Shown: piece by piece, positions 34,337 to 42,221 of the stretch
Position numbering within the stretch: the first letter of the stretch is position 1
How the letters are laid out: each line of letters begins with the position of its first letter
NCBI RefSeq assembly: GCF_003426815.1
Contig: NZ_QKYK01000019.1
Span: 1 to 64,000 of the forward strand
Reading direction: 5' to 3'
Length of the DNA: 64,000 nucleotides
From: Desertimonas flava
Lineage (GTDB): Bacteria; Actinomycetota; Acidimicrobiia; Acidimicrobiales; Ilumatobacteraceae
Notes under the pieces: model-generated
Told to the model about the DNA's origin: nothing
The model's database searches: none
What the model saw: the letters and a program-made list of their open reading frames with translations, nothing else
Position numbers and translations under genes: made by a program

Positions 34337-34342
34337 TACGGT
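34337..34342 (+). promoter_or_regulatory. -10 box of the comB-like gene
   Basis: TACGGT, 7 nt before GTG 34350, which makes that GTG the likely leaderless start. Confidence 0.4.
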
Positions 34343-34349
34343 CGTGTTC

Positions 34350-35054
34350 GTGTGCGGGGTGACGTCACCACGATTCCGGGCCCGATGGGAGCTCGGCCAC
34401 GCCGATGGACCGCATGTGGCGGTCGACGTGATCCGCGCGTTCACCACCGCGGCCTGCGCCCTCGCCGCCGGTGCCCGCCAGATCGTGCTCGCCGACACGG
34501 TGGCCGCGGCGCTGCGATTCGGCGGCGAGTACGACGGCGCGGTCGTCATGGGCGAGGAGCACGGCCGCCGGCCCGATGGCTTCGACTACTCCAACTCGCC
34601 CGTGCTGATCGCCGACGCGGATCTCGAGGGCCGCACGGTCGTCCAGCGCACGTCGGCCGGCACTCAGGGCGTGTACGCCGCCCGCGCCGCGCCGGCGCTG
34701 TGGTGTGCGAGCCTCGTCTGCGCGTCGGCGACCGCCGCCGCACTGTGCGGGGCCGGCTCCTCCGAGCCGACCTATGTGATCACCGGCCGCTTCGTCGATC
34801 GCCCGGACCTGACCGGCGACGACGACCTGCTGACGGCGCAGTTCATCGAGGCCCGCCGGACCGGGGCGCCGGCCGATGCCGCCGCCGTCGCCGCGGCGGT
34901 CGCGGCCACCCACGAGGCGGCGCGCACCCTCGCCCTCGGCGGTACCGACGCCCATCCCGACGACATCGCCGTCTGCACTGACGTCGACCGCTTCGACTTC
35001 GCCATGCGCGTGTCGTGGGACGGCGACCGGCCGGTGGTGCGCGCCGAGCGATAG
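34350..35054 (+). CDS. 2-phosphosulfolactate phosphatase family (ComB-like)
   Basis: 234 residues. VAVDVIRAFTTAACALAAGA, VVMGEEHGRRPDGFDYSNSP and RTSAGTQGV are ComB family motifs. In methanogens and Bacillus the enzyme releases sulfolactate from phosphosulfolactate. No ComA or ComC gene is close. GTG codons at 34344 and 34350 and an ATG at 34308 are all in frame; 34350 is preferred because of the promoter spacing. Confidence 0.8.
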   Translation: MCGVTSPRFRARWELGHADGPHVAVDVIRAFTTAACALAAGARQIVLADTVAAALRFGGEYDGAVVMGEEHGRRPDGFDYSNSPVLIADADLEGRTVVQRTSAGTQGVYAARAAPALWCASLVCASATAAALCGAGSSEPTYVITGRFVDRPDLTGDDDLLTAQFIEARRTGAPADAAAVAAAVAATHEAARTLALGGTDAHPDDIAVCTDVDRFDFAMRVSWDGDRPVVRAER

Positions 35055-35093
35055 CCGCGCACCCACGTCACGCCCGCCGGTCGATCGCCCGCG

Positions 35094-35124
35094 TTGACGT
35101 TGTTACCCGGCGGTAAGTCATGAT
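35094..35124 (+). promoter_or_regulatory. promoter with TTACC-N4-GGTAA operator
   Basis: -35 TTGACG (35094-35099) and -10 CATGAT (35119-35124), 6 nt before the ATG. Between them lies the inverted repeat TTACC-CGGC-GGTAA (35103-35116), well placed for a repressor of the acyl-CoA dehydrogenase gene. Confidence 0.5.
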
Positions 35125-35130
35125 GGGTGC

Positions 35131-36381
35131 ATGCAGCTGACCTACGACGATGCCGCGGAGTCGTTCCGCACCGAGATCCGCTCCTGGCTGGCCGACAACC
35201 TCCCCGCCGGCTGGGTCGAGGCGGCGGAACGGGGCGAGGCGCTGGAGATGACGGCTGAGGAGCGGGAGTCCTTCAACCAGTCCTGGCCGAGCAAGCTCTA
35301 CGGCGGCGGTTGGATCTGCGCGACCTGGCCGACCGAGTACGGCGGCAAGGGCCTCACCACGCTCCAGGGCGTCGTGCTGGCCGAGGAGTTCGCCCGTGTC
35401 CGGGCTCCGATGCGCGCCGACTTCTTCGGTGACACGCTCGTCGGCCCGACCATCCTGCAGTGGGGGACCGAGGAGCAGAAGAAGCAGTTCCTCCCGCAGA
35501 TCCTTCGCGGTGAGGTGCGCTGGTGCCAGGGGTTCTCCGAGCCCGACTCGGGGTCCGACCTGGCCAGCCTCAAGACGACGGCGACGCTCGACGGCGACGA
35601 GTGGGTGATCAACGGTCAGAAGGTCTGGACCACCCAGGCATACGTGGCCGACTACTGCTTCCTGCTCACCCGCACCGATCCCGACGCGCCGAAGCACCAG
35701 GGCATCTCCTACCTCCTCGTGCCGATGAAGCAGGACGGGATCGAGGTCCGCGGGATCACCCAGCCCGACGGCACGGCCGAGTTCTGCGAGGTGTTCTTCA
35801 GTGACGCCCGCTGCCCGGCCGAGAACGTCGTCGGCGGCGTCAACAACGGTTGGAAGGTCGCCAACTCGACGCTTGCGTTCGAGCGCGGCCAGTCGGCGAC
35901 CACGGGCTATCGCCGCTTCGAGGAGGAGTACCGCCAGCTGGTGGCCGAGGCGAAGCGCAACGGCGCCATCGACGATCCGCTGATCCGGCAGCGGCTCATG
36001 CAGTACTACACGAAGATCCAGATCCTGCGGGCCAACGGGCTGCGCACCCTGTCGACCCAGCTCGCCGGCGTGAAGGACCCGTCGATCGCCGCCCTCGGGG
36101 CGCTCAACAAGATGTTCTGGTCCGAGATGCACCAGCGGGCGATGGAGCTGGCCCTCGACATCTGGGGCGCCGAGTCGATGCTCGTGAACGCCGGCCCGGA
36201 GTCGGGATCGTGGCCCGGTGCGCTCCGGGAACGCCGCCGTGAGGGCTATCCGGTCTCGCCGATGGTCTCGACGTTCTTCTTCTCGCGCTCCGAGACGATC
36301 TGGGGCGGCACGAGCCAGATCCAGCGCAACATCGTCTCCGAGCGCGTCCTGGGTCTGCCCAAGGAGCCCAAGCCGGCCTGA
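35131..36381 (+). CDS. acyl-CoA dehydrogenase
   Basis: 416 residues. Signatures CQGFSEPDSGSDLASL and IWGGTSQIQRNIVSERVLG, plus the N-terminal WPTEYGGKGLTTLQ. FAD enzyme of acyl-CoA oxidation; electrons would go to EtfAB. It differs clearly from the enzyme at 222-1448, so a different substrate is expected. Followed by an inverted repeat that may terminate the message. Confidence 0.93.
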   Translation: MQLTYDDAAESFRTEIRSWLADNLPAGWVEAAERGEALEMTAEERESFNQSWPSKLYGGGWICATWPTEYGGKGLTTLQGVVLAEEFARVRAPMRADFFGDTLVGPTILQWGTEEQKKQFLPQILRGEVRWCQGFSEPDSGSDLASLKTTATLDGDEWVINGQKVWTTQAYVADYCFLLTRTDPDAPKHQGISYLLVPMKQDGIEVRGITQPDGTAEFCEVFFSDARCPAENVVGGVNNGWKVANSTLAFERGQSATTGYRRFEEEYRQLVAEAKRNGAIDDPLIRQRLMQYYTKIQILRANGLRTLSTQLAGVKDPSIAALGALNKMFWSEMHQRAMELALDIWGAESMLVNAGPESGSWPGALRERRREGYPVSPMVSTFFFSRSETIWGGTSQIQRNIVSERVLGLPKEPKPA

Positions 36382-36414
36382 CGGCGTCGCCCCTCCGTAG
36401 GTCCGGGCGGTGGA

Positions 36415-36462
36415 ACCGGAGGGTAATTACCCCACCGAAGCGTCGGGTACATACCCTCCGGT
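36415..36462. terminator. 11-bp inverted repeat between convergent genes
   Basis: ACCGGAGGGTA (36415-36425) and TACCCTCCGGT (36452-36462) are perfect complements. The left arm overlaps the 12-bp palindrome GGGTAATTACCC (36421-36432), so two alternative hairpins can form. Confidence 0.5.
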
Positions 36463-36501
36463 CGTTCCGGGACGTCGCCGGCGGCGGGCGCCGGCGCGCC
36501 G

Positions 36502-37269
36502 TCAGAAAGGGCGGAAGGTGGCGCGGTAGTCGGACGGGGTCTGGCCGACGAGGTCGCGGAACGCCGCGTTGAACGCCGACAGCGAGGAGTAGCCGACGTC
36601 CATGGCGATCGCCGCGATCGATCGTGATTCGTCGCCGGCGAGCAGCTCGATCGAGCGCAGCAGTCGGGCGCGACGCAGCGCGGCGCGCCAGGTCATGCCG
36701 AGCTCGTCCTCGAACCGCCGCGCCAAGGAGCGCGAGGCGAGGCCGACGTCGTGGGCGACCGCCTCGATGTTCGGGGCGTCGGCGATCGTCGCCTCCGTCA
36801 GGGCCAGCGCCCGGCGAACTTCGGGTGATCGCCCGACGGGCATGCGTGCCGGGCTCGGACGGGTGGCGAGCTCCCAGCAGCACGCGGCGAGGGCTCGGAA
36901 CATCGACGCGGCGTGATCCGACCAGGTGCTGTTGGGGCCCCAGCGGCCGCACTCGGAGATCAGCGCCCGGGCGAGTGGGGTCAGGTCGAACACGGCCAGC
37001 GGCGCCGGGGGAGCGGCGACGAAGTCGGGGGAGAAGAGCGCCGACGACGACACGACCGCCTGCGGGATGGCGATCTCCACCGGGTGCCCGGCGGCGATGA
37101 TCGCCGCCCGGGCCGGCGGCAGGGTCCAGGACGTCCCGCCGGACTCGAGCCGGAGGACGCCTCGGGACACGCAGACGAGGTAGTGGTGGTCGACGCGGAA
37201 CGTCTCGGCGGGTGCGGATGCGAAGTCGCGCACGAAGCTGTGGGCCGGAGGCGTCACGCCGGGGATCAT
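36502..37269 (-). CDS. AraC family transcriptional regulator
   Basis: 255 residues. N-terminal cupin-like sensing domain and two C-terminal helix-turn-helix units (IEAVAHDVGLASRSLARRFE; IAAIAMDVGYSSLSAFNAAF) ending in the AraC signature FRDLVGQTPSDYRA. 20 nt downstream of the ABM gene and probably co-transcribed. Confidence 0.9.
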   Translation of the reverse strand: MIPGVTPPAHSFVRDFASAPAETFRVDHHYLVCVSRGVLRLESGGTSWTLPPARAAIIAAGHPVEIAIPQAVVSSSALFSPDFVAAPPAPLAVFDLTPLARALISECGRWGPNSTWSDHAASMFRALAACCWELATRPSPARMPVGRSPEVRRALALTEATIADAPNIEAVAHDVGLASRSLARRFEDELGMTWRAALRRARLLRSIELLAGDESRSIAAIAMDVGYSSLSAFNAAFRDLVGQTPSDYRATFRPF

Positions 37270-37289
37270 CGCACGGCGGCCGATCCTGG

Positions 37290-37592
37290 TCAGTCGACGA
37301 CTTCGAGAAGATGGGCCTCGAAGCGCCGGCTGACGGGCGGTTCGGCCACGAGCGGGAAGATCACCTCACCGGAGCGGGCGAACTCGTTCGACGCCGTGTA
37401 GGCGTCGAACGAGGCCCTGTCGGCCCACTCGTGCAGCACGGTGAGGCGGCGGTCGTCGTCGGGAGCCTCGAACACTCGGAAGTCGATGCAGCCGGGCATC
37501 GCTCGCACGGCCGGTCGTTCGGCCAGCAGTTGGGCCCGGGCGGTGGGGCGGTCGTCGGCGGCGGTGCAGAGATCGAGGATGGCGATGAACAT
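37290..37592 (-). CDS. antibiotic biosynthesis monooxygenase (ABM) domain protein
   Basis: 100 residues. The ABM fold is recognisable from MFIAILDLCTAADDRPTARA, CIDFRVFEAPDDDRRLTVLH, the EWADRASFDAYTASNEF helix and HLLEVVD end. Such proteins are cofactor-free oxygenases or related dimers (YgiN type). Start ATG chosen at the fold start. Divergent from the twin-operator gene set. Confidence 0.82.
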   Translation of the reverse strand: MFIAILDLCTAADDRPTARAQLLAERPAVRAMPGCIDFRVFEAPDDDRRLTVLHEWADRASFDAYTASNEFARSGEVIFPLVAEPPVSRRFEAHLLEVVD

Positions 37593-37738
37593 GGGGCCTC
37601 TCGTGGTCGGGCCGGCTCGTGGTGGGCCGGGTCGGTGGGACCGGGCCATCGTGCGTCCCCGCACGCCTGTCCGGCCACCGCCGATCGGACGCCGACCCGC
37701 GCCGATCGGACAGCTTTCGCCGGCGGCTGGAGAATCGG

Positions 37739-37786
37739 TTGACACCAACATTTGAACGTGTTCAACTATTGCTTGAACACGTTCAA
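37739..37786 (+). promoter_or_regulatory. promoter with two TetR-type palindromes
   Basis: -35 TTGACA (37739-37744), 17 bp, then TCAACT (37762-37767). Operators TTGAACGTGTTCAA (37752-37765) and TTGAACACGTTCAA (37773-37786) are each perfect palindromes apart from the central GT/AC and are 21 bp apart centre to centre, i.e. on the same face of DNA. Confidence 0.7.
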
Positions 37787-37822
37787 ATCGCGTCGTTCGA
37801 CGCCACTCACAGGAGACCTTCC

Positions 37823-38230
37823 ATGACCGACACGTTCGTCGCCTACCTGCTCTACGTCGCCATCACCGTCCCCCTCGTCGTGTACGTGGCGAGAACCCTC
37901 CACCGTCACGGCGCCCTGTTCATGCGCGAGGTGTTCGCCGGGCGAGAGGCGCTCGCCGACGCCGTCAATCACCTGCTCGTGGTCGGCTTCTACCTGCTCA
38001 ACCTGGGCTACGTCGCCCTCTTCCTGCGCACCGACACCGAGATCGTCGGGGCGGCCGAGGTGACCGAGTTGGTGTCGCGCAAGGTCGGTGTGGTGGCGAT
38101 CGTCCTCGGCACCGTGCACCTCGCCAACGTCTTCGTCTTCAACCGCTTCCGCCGCAACGCCGAGTTGCACCATGCCCCCGAACTGCCCGTCCAGCCCGAC
38201 GCGTGGACGACGGTTGCCGAACAGCGATGA
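37823..38230 (+). CDS. small membrane protein
   Basis: 135 residues, three or four membrane helices (FVAYLLYVAITVPLVVYVAR; HLLVVGFYLLNLGYVALFL; VGVVAIVLGTVHLANVFVF) with a polar tail ending in PVQPDAWTTVAEQR. Good Shine-Dalgarno AGGAGA. First gene after the twin operators, overlapping the DCC gene by 4 nt. Family not recognised. Confidence 0.78.
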   Translation: MTDTFVAYLLYVAITVPLVVYVARTLHRHGALFMREVFAGREALADAVNHLLVVGFYLLNLGYVALFLRTDTEIVGAAEVTELVSRKVGVVAIVLGTVHLANVFVFNRFRRNAELHHAPELPVQPDAWTTVAEQR

Positions 38231-38706
38231 AGGTCGACCAGGTCTCGGCGCCGGCCGACGTGCTGCGCCCCCGCGAGCTCACGGTGCTCTACGACTCTGG
38301 CTGCCCGGTCTGCCGGCGAGCGCGGCGGTGGGCATCGTCTCGCCCCCAGCTCGTGCCGTTGCGATTCGTCGCCGCCGGGAGCCCGGAGGCCGCCCGGCGA
38401 TTCCCCGATCTCGACGCCGCTCGGACGCTCGCCGAGATCACCGTGGTCACCGACAGCGGCGCCGTGCTGACCGGCGAGAAGGCCTGGATCGCCGTCCTCT
38501 GGGCTCTGGCCCCCACGCGGCGTGCCGCCATCGCCATCGCCGCCGGTCGCCGCCGGTTCGCCTTCCACGCCCTGAAGGACGCGACCGAGACGATGCGGCG
38601 GTTGTCGGGAGCGGTCCCCGCGACCGGGCCCGCCCTGCCCCCGCCGCAGCTGCCACCGCCGTTCGTCCGTGCCGGCTGCGCCGACGATGCCGAACGACGA
38701 CGGTGA
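38227..38706 (+). CDS. DCC family (DUF393) thiol protein
   Basis: 159 residues. The DCC motif is LTVLYDSGCPVCRRARRW, the CxxC placed as in thioredoxin-like proteins. Followed by DAARTLAEITVVTDSG and an Ala-rich helix, then a Pro-rich tail (PPPQLPPPF). Likely a thiol-disulfide protein working with the membrane protein before it. Starts within the preceding stop. Confidence 0.82.
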   Translation: MKVDQVSAPADVLRPRELTVLYDSGCPVCRRARRWASSRPQLVPLRFVAAGSPEAARRFPDLDAARTLAEITVVTDSGAVLTGEKAWIAVLWALAPTRRAAIAIAAGRRRFAFHALKDATETMRRLSGAVPATGPALPPPQLPPPFVRAGCADDAERRR

Positions 38707-38745
38707 CGCCGCCGAGCGCGCCGTCGAGGACGGGTCGGTGACTCG

Positions 38746-38751
38746 TAGCCT
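38746..38751 (+). promoter_or_regulatory. -10 box of the TetR gene
   Basis: TAGCCT, 7 nt before the ATG at 38759, giving the regulator its own leaderless transcript. Confidence 0.45.
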
Positions 38752-38758
38752 GCAGCCG

Positions 38759-39436
38759 ATGGCCCGTCGGCAGACGAAACCGGCAATCATCGACGCCGCC
38801 CTCGGACTCTTCGAGGAGCGGGGGTTCGAGGCGACGACGATGCGGGCGATCGCCGAGCGGGCCGGTGTCTCGGTCGGCAACGCGTACTACTACTTCGCCT
38901 CCAAGGACGAGCTGATCCAGGGCTTCTACGACCGGGCGATGGAGGAGCACGCGGCGGCGTCGGCCGAGCGCCTGGCCGGGCTGACCGACCTCACCGAGCG
39001 CATCGTCGCCCACGCCGACTCGTGGTTCGCCGCCCTCGGCCGGTACCACCAGTTCGCTACCCAGTTCTTCCGCGTGGCGTCCGATCCCTCGAGCCCCCTC
39101 AGCCCGTTCTCCTCCCGATCGGCGCCGGCACGTGAGGCGGCGATCGCCGGCTGGCGTGACGTCGTCGAGGGCGCCCGGACGGGAGACGGGTCGCCGGCCG
39201 TCGCCGACCGACTGCGGTCCGAGCTGCCCGAGCTGCTGTGGCTGTACCACCTGGGCCTCATCCTGTTCTGGGTGCACGACGGCTCGGCCGATCAGGCGGC
39301 CTCACGGCTGGTCCTCGCCGGTACCGCTCCCGTCATCGTCCGGGCGATCGGTCTCGCCGATGTACCCGAGCTCGCCGCGACGATCGACGACCTCGCCCGG
39401 CTGGTCGCGACGATCCGGCCGATGCTGGCGACCTGA
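38759..39436 (+). CDS. TetR family regulator
   Basis: 225 residues. DNA-binding helices IIDAALGLFEERGFEATTMR, IAERAGVSVGNAYYYFASKD (the TetR HTH signature), then an all-helical ligand domain. Likely binds the two TTGAAC-GT-GTTCAA palindromes upstream of the membrane/DCC pair. An ATG 23 codons earlier is in frame but would add an unstructured acidic segment. Confidence 0.9.
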   Translation: MARRQTKPAIIDAALGLFEERGFEATTMRAIAERAGVSVGNAYYYFASKDELIQGFYDRAMEEHAAASAERLAGLTDLTERIVAHADSWFAALGRYHQFATQFFRVASDPSSPLSPFSSRSAPAREAAIAGWRDVVEGARTGDGSPAVADRLRSELPELLWLYHLGLILFWVHDGSADQAASRLVLAGTAPVIVRAIGLADVPELAATIDDLARLVATIRPMLAT

Positions 39437-39517
39437 TCGCCTCGACCTGATGCTTGCGACCTGACCCTCGAGCCCACCTCCCGCCGCGGAACCGAGCACG
39501 TTCATCTCGCGTTCGCC

Positions 39518-39523
39518 TAGTGT
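39518..39523 (+). promoter_or_regulatory. -10 box of the ATP-grasp operon
   Basis: TAGTGT, 8 nt before ATG 39532. Confidence 0.45.
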
Positions 39524-39531
39524 CCTCGCCG

Positions 39532-40980
39532 ATGCCGGAACCGTGGGACGAACTCGTCGACAGCGAGGGGTTGCCGCGCCCGGCCGCCGACGAGCTCTAC
39601 GCCGTGATCAACTCGCTCGAGCTCGACGAGCTGCGGAGCCGGCAGGCCGCGGCCACCGCCGACATCCTCACCCAGGGCATCACGTTCACCGTGTACTCGG
39701 ACGGGCGCGGCATCGACCGGGCGTGGCCGTTCGACGTCATCCCGCGCATCATCGAGGCCACGGAATGGGCCCGCATCGAACGCGGCCTCGTGCAGCGACT
39801 CGTCGCCCTCAACCGCTTCATCGACGACCTCTACAACGACCAGCGGATCGTCGCCGACGGCGTCTTCCCCGCCGACCTCCTCGCCGACTCGGCGAACTTC
39901 CGGCCCGAGTGCACGGGCGTGCACCCGCGCTTCGGCGTCTGGGCCCACATCTCCGGCTCCGATCTCGTACGGGACTCCGACGGCACGATGTACGTGCTCG
40001 AGGACAACCTGCGCGTGCCGTCGGGGGTGAGCTACGTGCTGGAGAACCGGGCGGTCTGCAAGCGGGCGTTCCCCGAGGTCTTCGCCCGCCAGAGCATCGC
40101 CCCGGTCGACTCGTACACCGAGGAGCTGGCCAAGCTGCTCCGCTCACTCGCCCCCGACGACGTCGCCACGCCGAGCGTGGCCGTCCTCACGCCGGGCATC
40201 TTCAACTCGGCGTACTTCGAGCATTCCTTCCTCGCCCAGCGCATGGGAGCCACGCTCGTCGAAGGCGGCGACCTCGTCGTCACCAGCGACGGCAGTTCGG
40301 GCGACCGCGTGTTCATGCGGACGATCGACGGCCTCGAGCCGGTCGACGTGATCTACCGCCGCATCGACGACATGTTCCTCGACCCCGAGGTGTTCAACCC
40401 GGAGTCGATGCTCGGTGTGCCCGGCCTGATGCGGGCGTGGAAGTCCGGCCGCGTGGCCATCGCCAACGCGCCGGGCGCCGGCGTCGCAGACGACAAGGTC
40501 GTGTACGCGTGGGTGCCCGACGTCATCCGCTACTACCTCGGCGAGGAACCGCAGATCGACAACGTGCCGACGTACCGGTGCCTCTACGACGATGAGCGGA
40601 CGTTCGTGCTCGACAACCTGCGCGAGCTCGTGCTCAAGCCGGCCAACGAGTCGGGCGGCTACGGCATCCTCATCGGCAACCGGGCGAGCGACAAGGAGCT
40701 GGCCGCCGCCGCCGAAGCCGTCCGCAACGATCCCCGCAACTGGGTGGCCCAGCCGATCCTCCAGCTCTCCACGGCCCCCACGCTCGTCGAGGATGGCCTC
40801 GAGCCACGACATGTCGACCTGCGGCCGTTCATCCTCACCGGCGAGACCAGCTACGTCACCGCCGGCGGCCTCACCAGGGTCGCCCTGCCCAAGGACAGTC
40901 TCATCGTCAACTCCTCGCAAGGCGGCGGCTCCAAGGACACCTGGATCGTCGACCTCGGCGCCGGCTGGGGTACGTATTGA
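39532..40980 (+). CDS. circularly permuted type 2 ATP-grasp protein
   Basis: 482 residues. DUF404/DUF407-type features: DDLYNDQRIVADGVFP, HISGSDLVRDSDG, VLEDNLRVPSGVSYVLENR, and the ATP-binding ELVLKPANESGGYGILIG with Lys369 and the Gly loop. Homologous to Rv2411c. Predicted to ligate a carboxylate to an amine, perhaps modifying a peptide (from published comparative genomics of the family). First gene of a four-gene set ending with a transglutaminase. Confidence 0.9.
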   Translation: MPEPWDELVDSEGLPRPAADELYAVINSLELDELRSRQAAATADILTQGITFTVYSDGRGIDRAWPFDVIPRIIEATEWARIERGLVQRLVALNRFIDDLYNDQRIVADGVFPADLLADSANFRPECTGVHPRFGVWAHISGSDLVRDSDGTMYVLEDNLRVPSGVSYVLENRAVCKRAFPEVFARQSIAPVDSYTEELAKLLRSLAPDDVATPSVAVLTPGIFNSAYFEHSFLAQRMGATLVEGGDLVVTSDGSSGDRVFMRTIDGLEPVDVIYRRIDDMFLDPEVFNPESMLGVPGLMRAWKSGRVAIANAPGAGVADDKVVYAWVPDVIRYYLGEEPQIDNVPTYRCLYDDERTFVLDNLRELVLKPANESGGYGILIGNRASDKELAAAAEAVRNDPRNWVAQPILQLSTAPTLVEDGLEPRHVDLRPFILTGETSYVTAGGLTRVALPKDSLIVNSSQGGGSKDTWIVDLGAGWGTY

Positions 40981-41050
40981 TGGTTTCGGTCGCCTCGCCC
41001 TGTTGCCCCACGATCCGGCGTCGACCGGTCGCGGACCGATCAACGATCCG

Positions 41051-41206
41051 ACTCCGAAGGGGGGATGCTCGAAGGGGGGATTCCCCCCTTCGATGCGGCG
41101 ATCAGCGGAGCTTGCTCCGCCGCCGCCAGCAGAACAGCGCGAGCGAAGCGAGCTCTTCGACAACTCGCCGCAGGCGGCGAGCGAAGCGATGCCGCCGAGG
41201 ACGACA
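41051..41206 (+). repeat. family-2 repeat, copy A
   Basis: Modules in order: GAAGGGGGG-ATT-CCCCCCTTC hairpin (41071-41091), GCGGAGC-TT-GCTCCGC hairpin (41105-41120), GCGAGCGAAGCGAGCT, then CTCGCCGCAGGCG and GCCGAGGACGA. Same order as copy B at 53041. Its terminal GAGGA is 8 nt before the alpha-E ATG and looks like the ribosome binding site. Confidence 0.8.
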
Positions 41207-41209
41207 CTG

Positions 41210-42184
41210 ATGGCGACGAATCTGTTGTCGAGGGTGGCGGACCGTATCTATTGGGCGGCGCGTTACATCGAGCGGGCCGAGGACGTGGCCCGCATCGTGC
41301 GGGCCCACGGCGACATGCTCGCCGACCTGCCGACGCACGCGCAGATCATGTGGCGGCCGGTCATCGCCATCGTCGGCAGCGGCGCCCAGTACGACTCGCG
41401 CTTCGGTGGTGACGCCCCCGAGACGAAGGACACCGAGACGGCCGTCGTCGAATTCCTGCTCGCCGACCGCGAGAACCTCGCCAGCGTCGTCAGCTGCGTG
41501 TCGGCGGCCCGCGAGAACCTCCGCACCACACGCGAGACCGTCCCGCGAGACGGCTGGCAGGCCCTCAACGACCTGTACCTCTACGTCTCGACCGAGGTCG
41601 ACCGGGGCGTCGATCGACGCGCCCGAGAGCGGTTCCTCGGTCGCGTCATCGCCGACAGCAGGCGTCTCGACGGCATCCTCGCGACCACGATGAACCACGA
41701 CGAGGCCTACGCGATGTGGCGCCTCGGGCGGGCCCTCGAGCGGGCCGACATGACGACGCGCGTCCTCGGCGTCCGTGCCGCCGCGCTCCTCGAGGAGCGC
41801 GAGAGCGAGGAGACTCATCAGCACGACGAGCTGCAGTGGATGGGAGTGCTGCGCTCGCTGTCGGCCCTGCAGATGTACCAGCGGGCGGTCCGCGGTCCGG
41901 TGGAGGGCGCGTCGGTGGTCCGCTTCCTGCTCGAACACGATCGCTTCCCCCGCGCCGTCCGGGCGTTGCTGCGCGAGATCCGCCGGGCGCTCGGTGAACT
42001 GCCCGACCCCACCGCCCTGTTCGACGAGGTCGACCTCGTCGACGCCGCACTGCGCGAATCCACCGCCGGATCGGGTGACGGCACGCTGGCGGGCGAGGAA
42101 CTGGACGACTCGATGGACGCCATCCAGGTCGCCCTCGCGCAGCTCGACAAGCGCATCCACGACCGCTACCTCCGGCTCGGATAG
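41210..42184 (+). CDS. alpha-E domain protein
   Basis: 324 residues, all-helical. LLSRVADRIYWAARYIERAE is the alpha-E (DUF403) opening; LFDEVDLVDAALRES and KRIHDRYLRLG close it. Homologue of Rv2410c. Always paired with permuted ATP-grasp proteins. The frame is open back through repeat A, but the ATG at 41210 gives the family N-terminus. Confidence 0.9.
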   Translation: MATNLLSRVADRIYWAARYIERAEDVARIVRAHGDMLADLPTHAQIMWRPVIAIVGSGAQYDSRFGGDAPETKDTETAVVEFLLADRENLASVVSCVSAARENLRTTRETVPRDGWQALNDLYLYVSTEVDRGVDRRARERFLGRVIADSRRLDGILATTMNHDEAYAMWRLGRALERADMTTRVLGVRAAALLEERESEETHQHDELQWMGVLRSLSALQMYQRAVRGPVEGASVVRFLLEHDRFPRAVRALLREIRRALGELPDPTALFDEVDLVDAALRESTAGSGDGTLAGEELDDSMDAIQVALAQLDKRIHDRYLRLG

Positions 42185-42207
42185 CGACACGATCGCCCCC
42201 GAGCGCG

Positions 42208-42213
42208 TACGGT
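42208..42213 (+). promoter_or_regulatory. -10 box before the fused gene
   Basis: TACGGT, 8 nt before the GTG at 42222; a possible internal leaderless promoter within the operon. Confidence 0.35.
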
Positions 42214-42221
42214 CGTAGCCC

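Noticed and set aside
41051-41206. Insertion sequence remnants at the family-2 repeats
   Set aside because: No transposase fragment, no flanking target-site duplication that I can see; kept as a repeat only.
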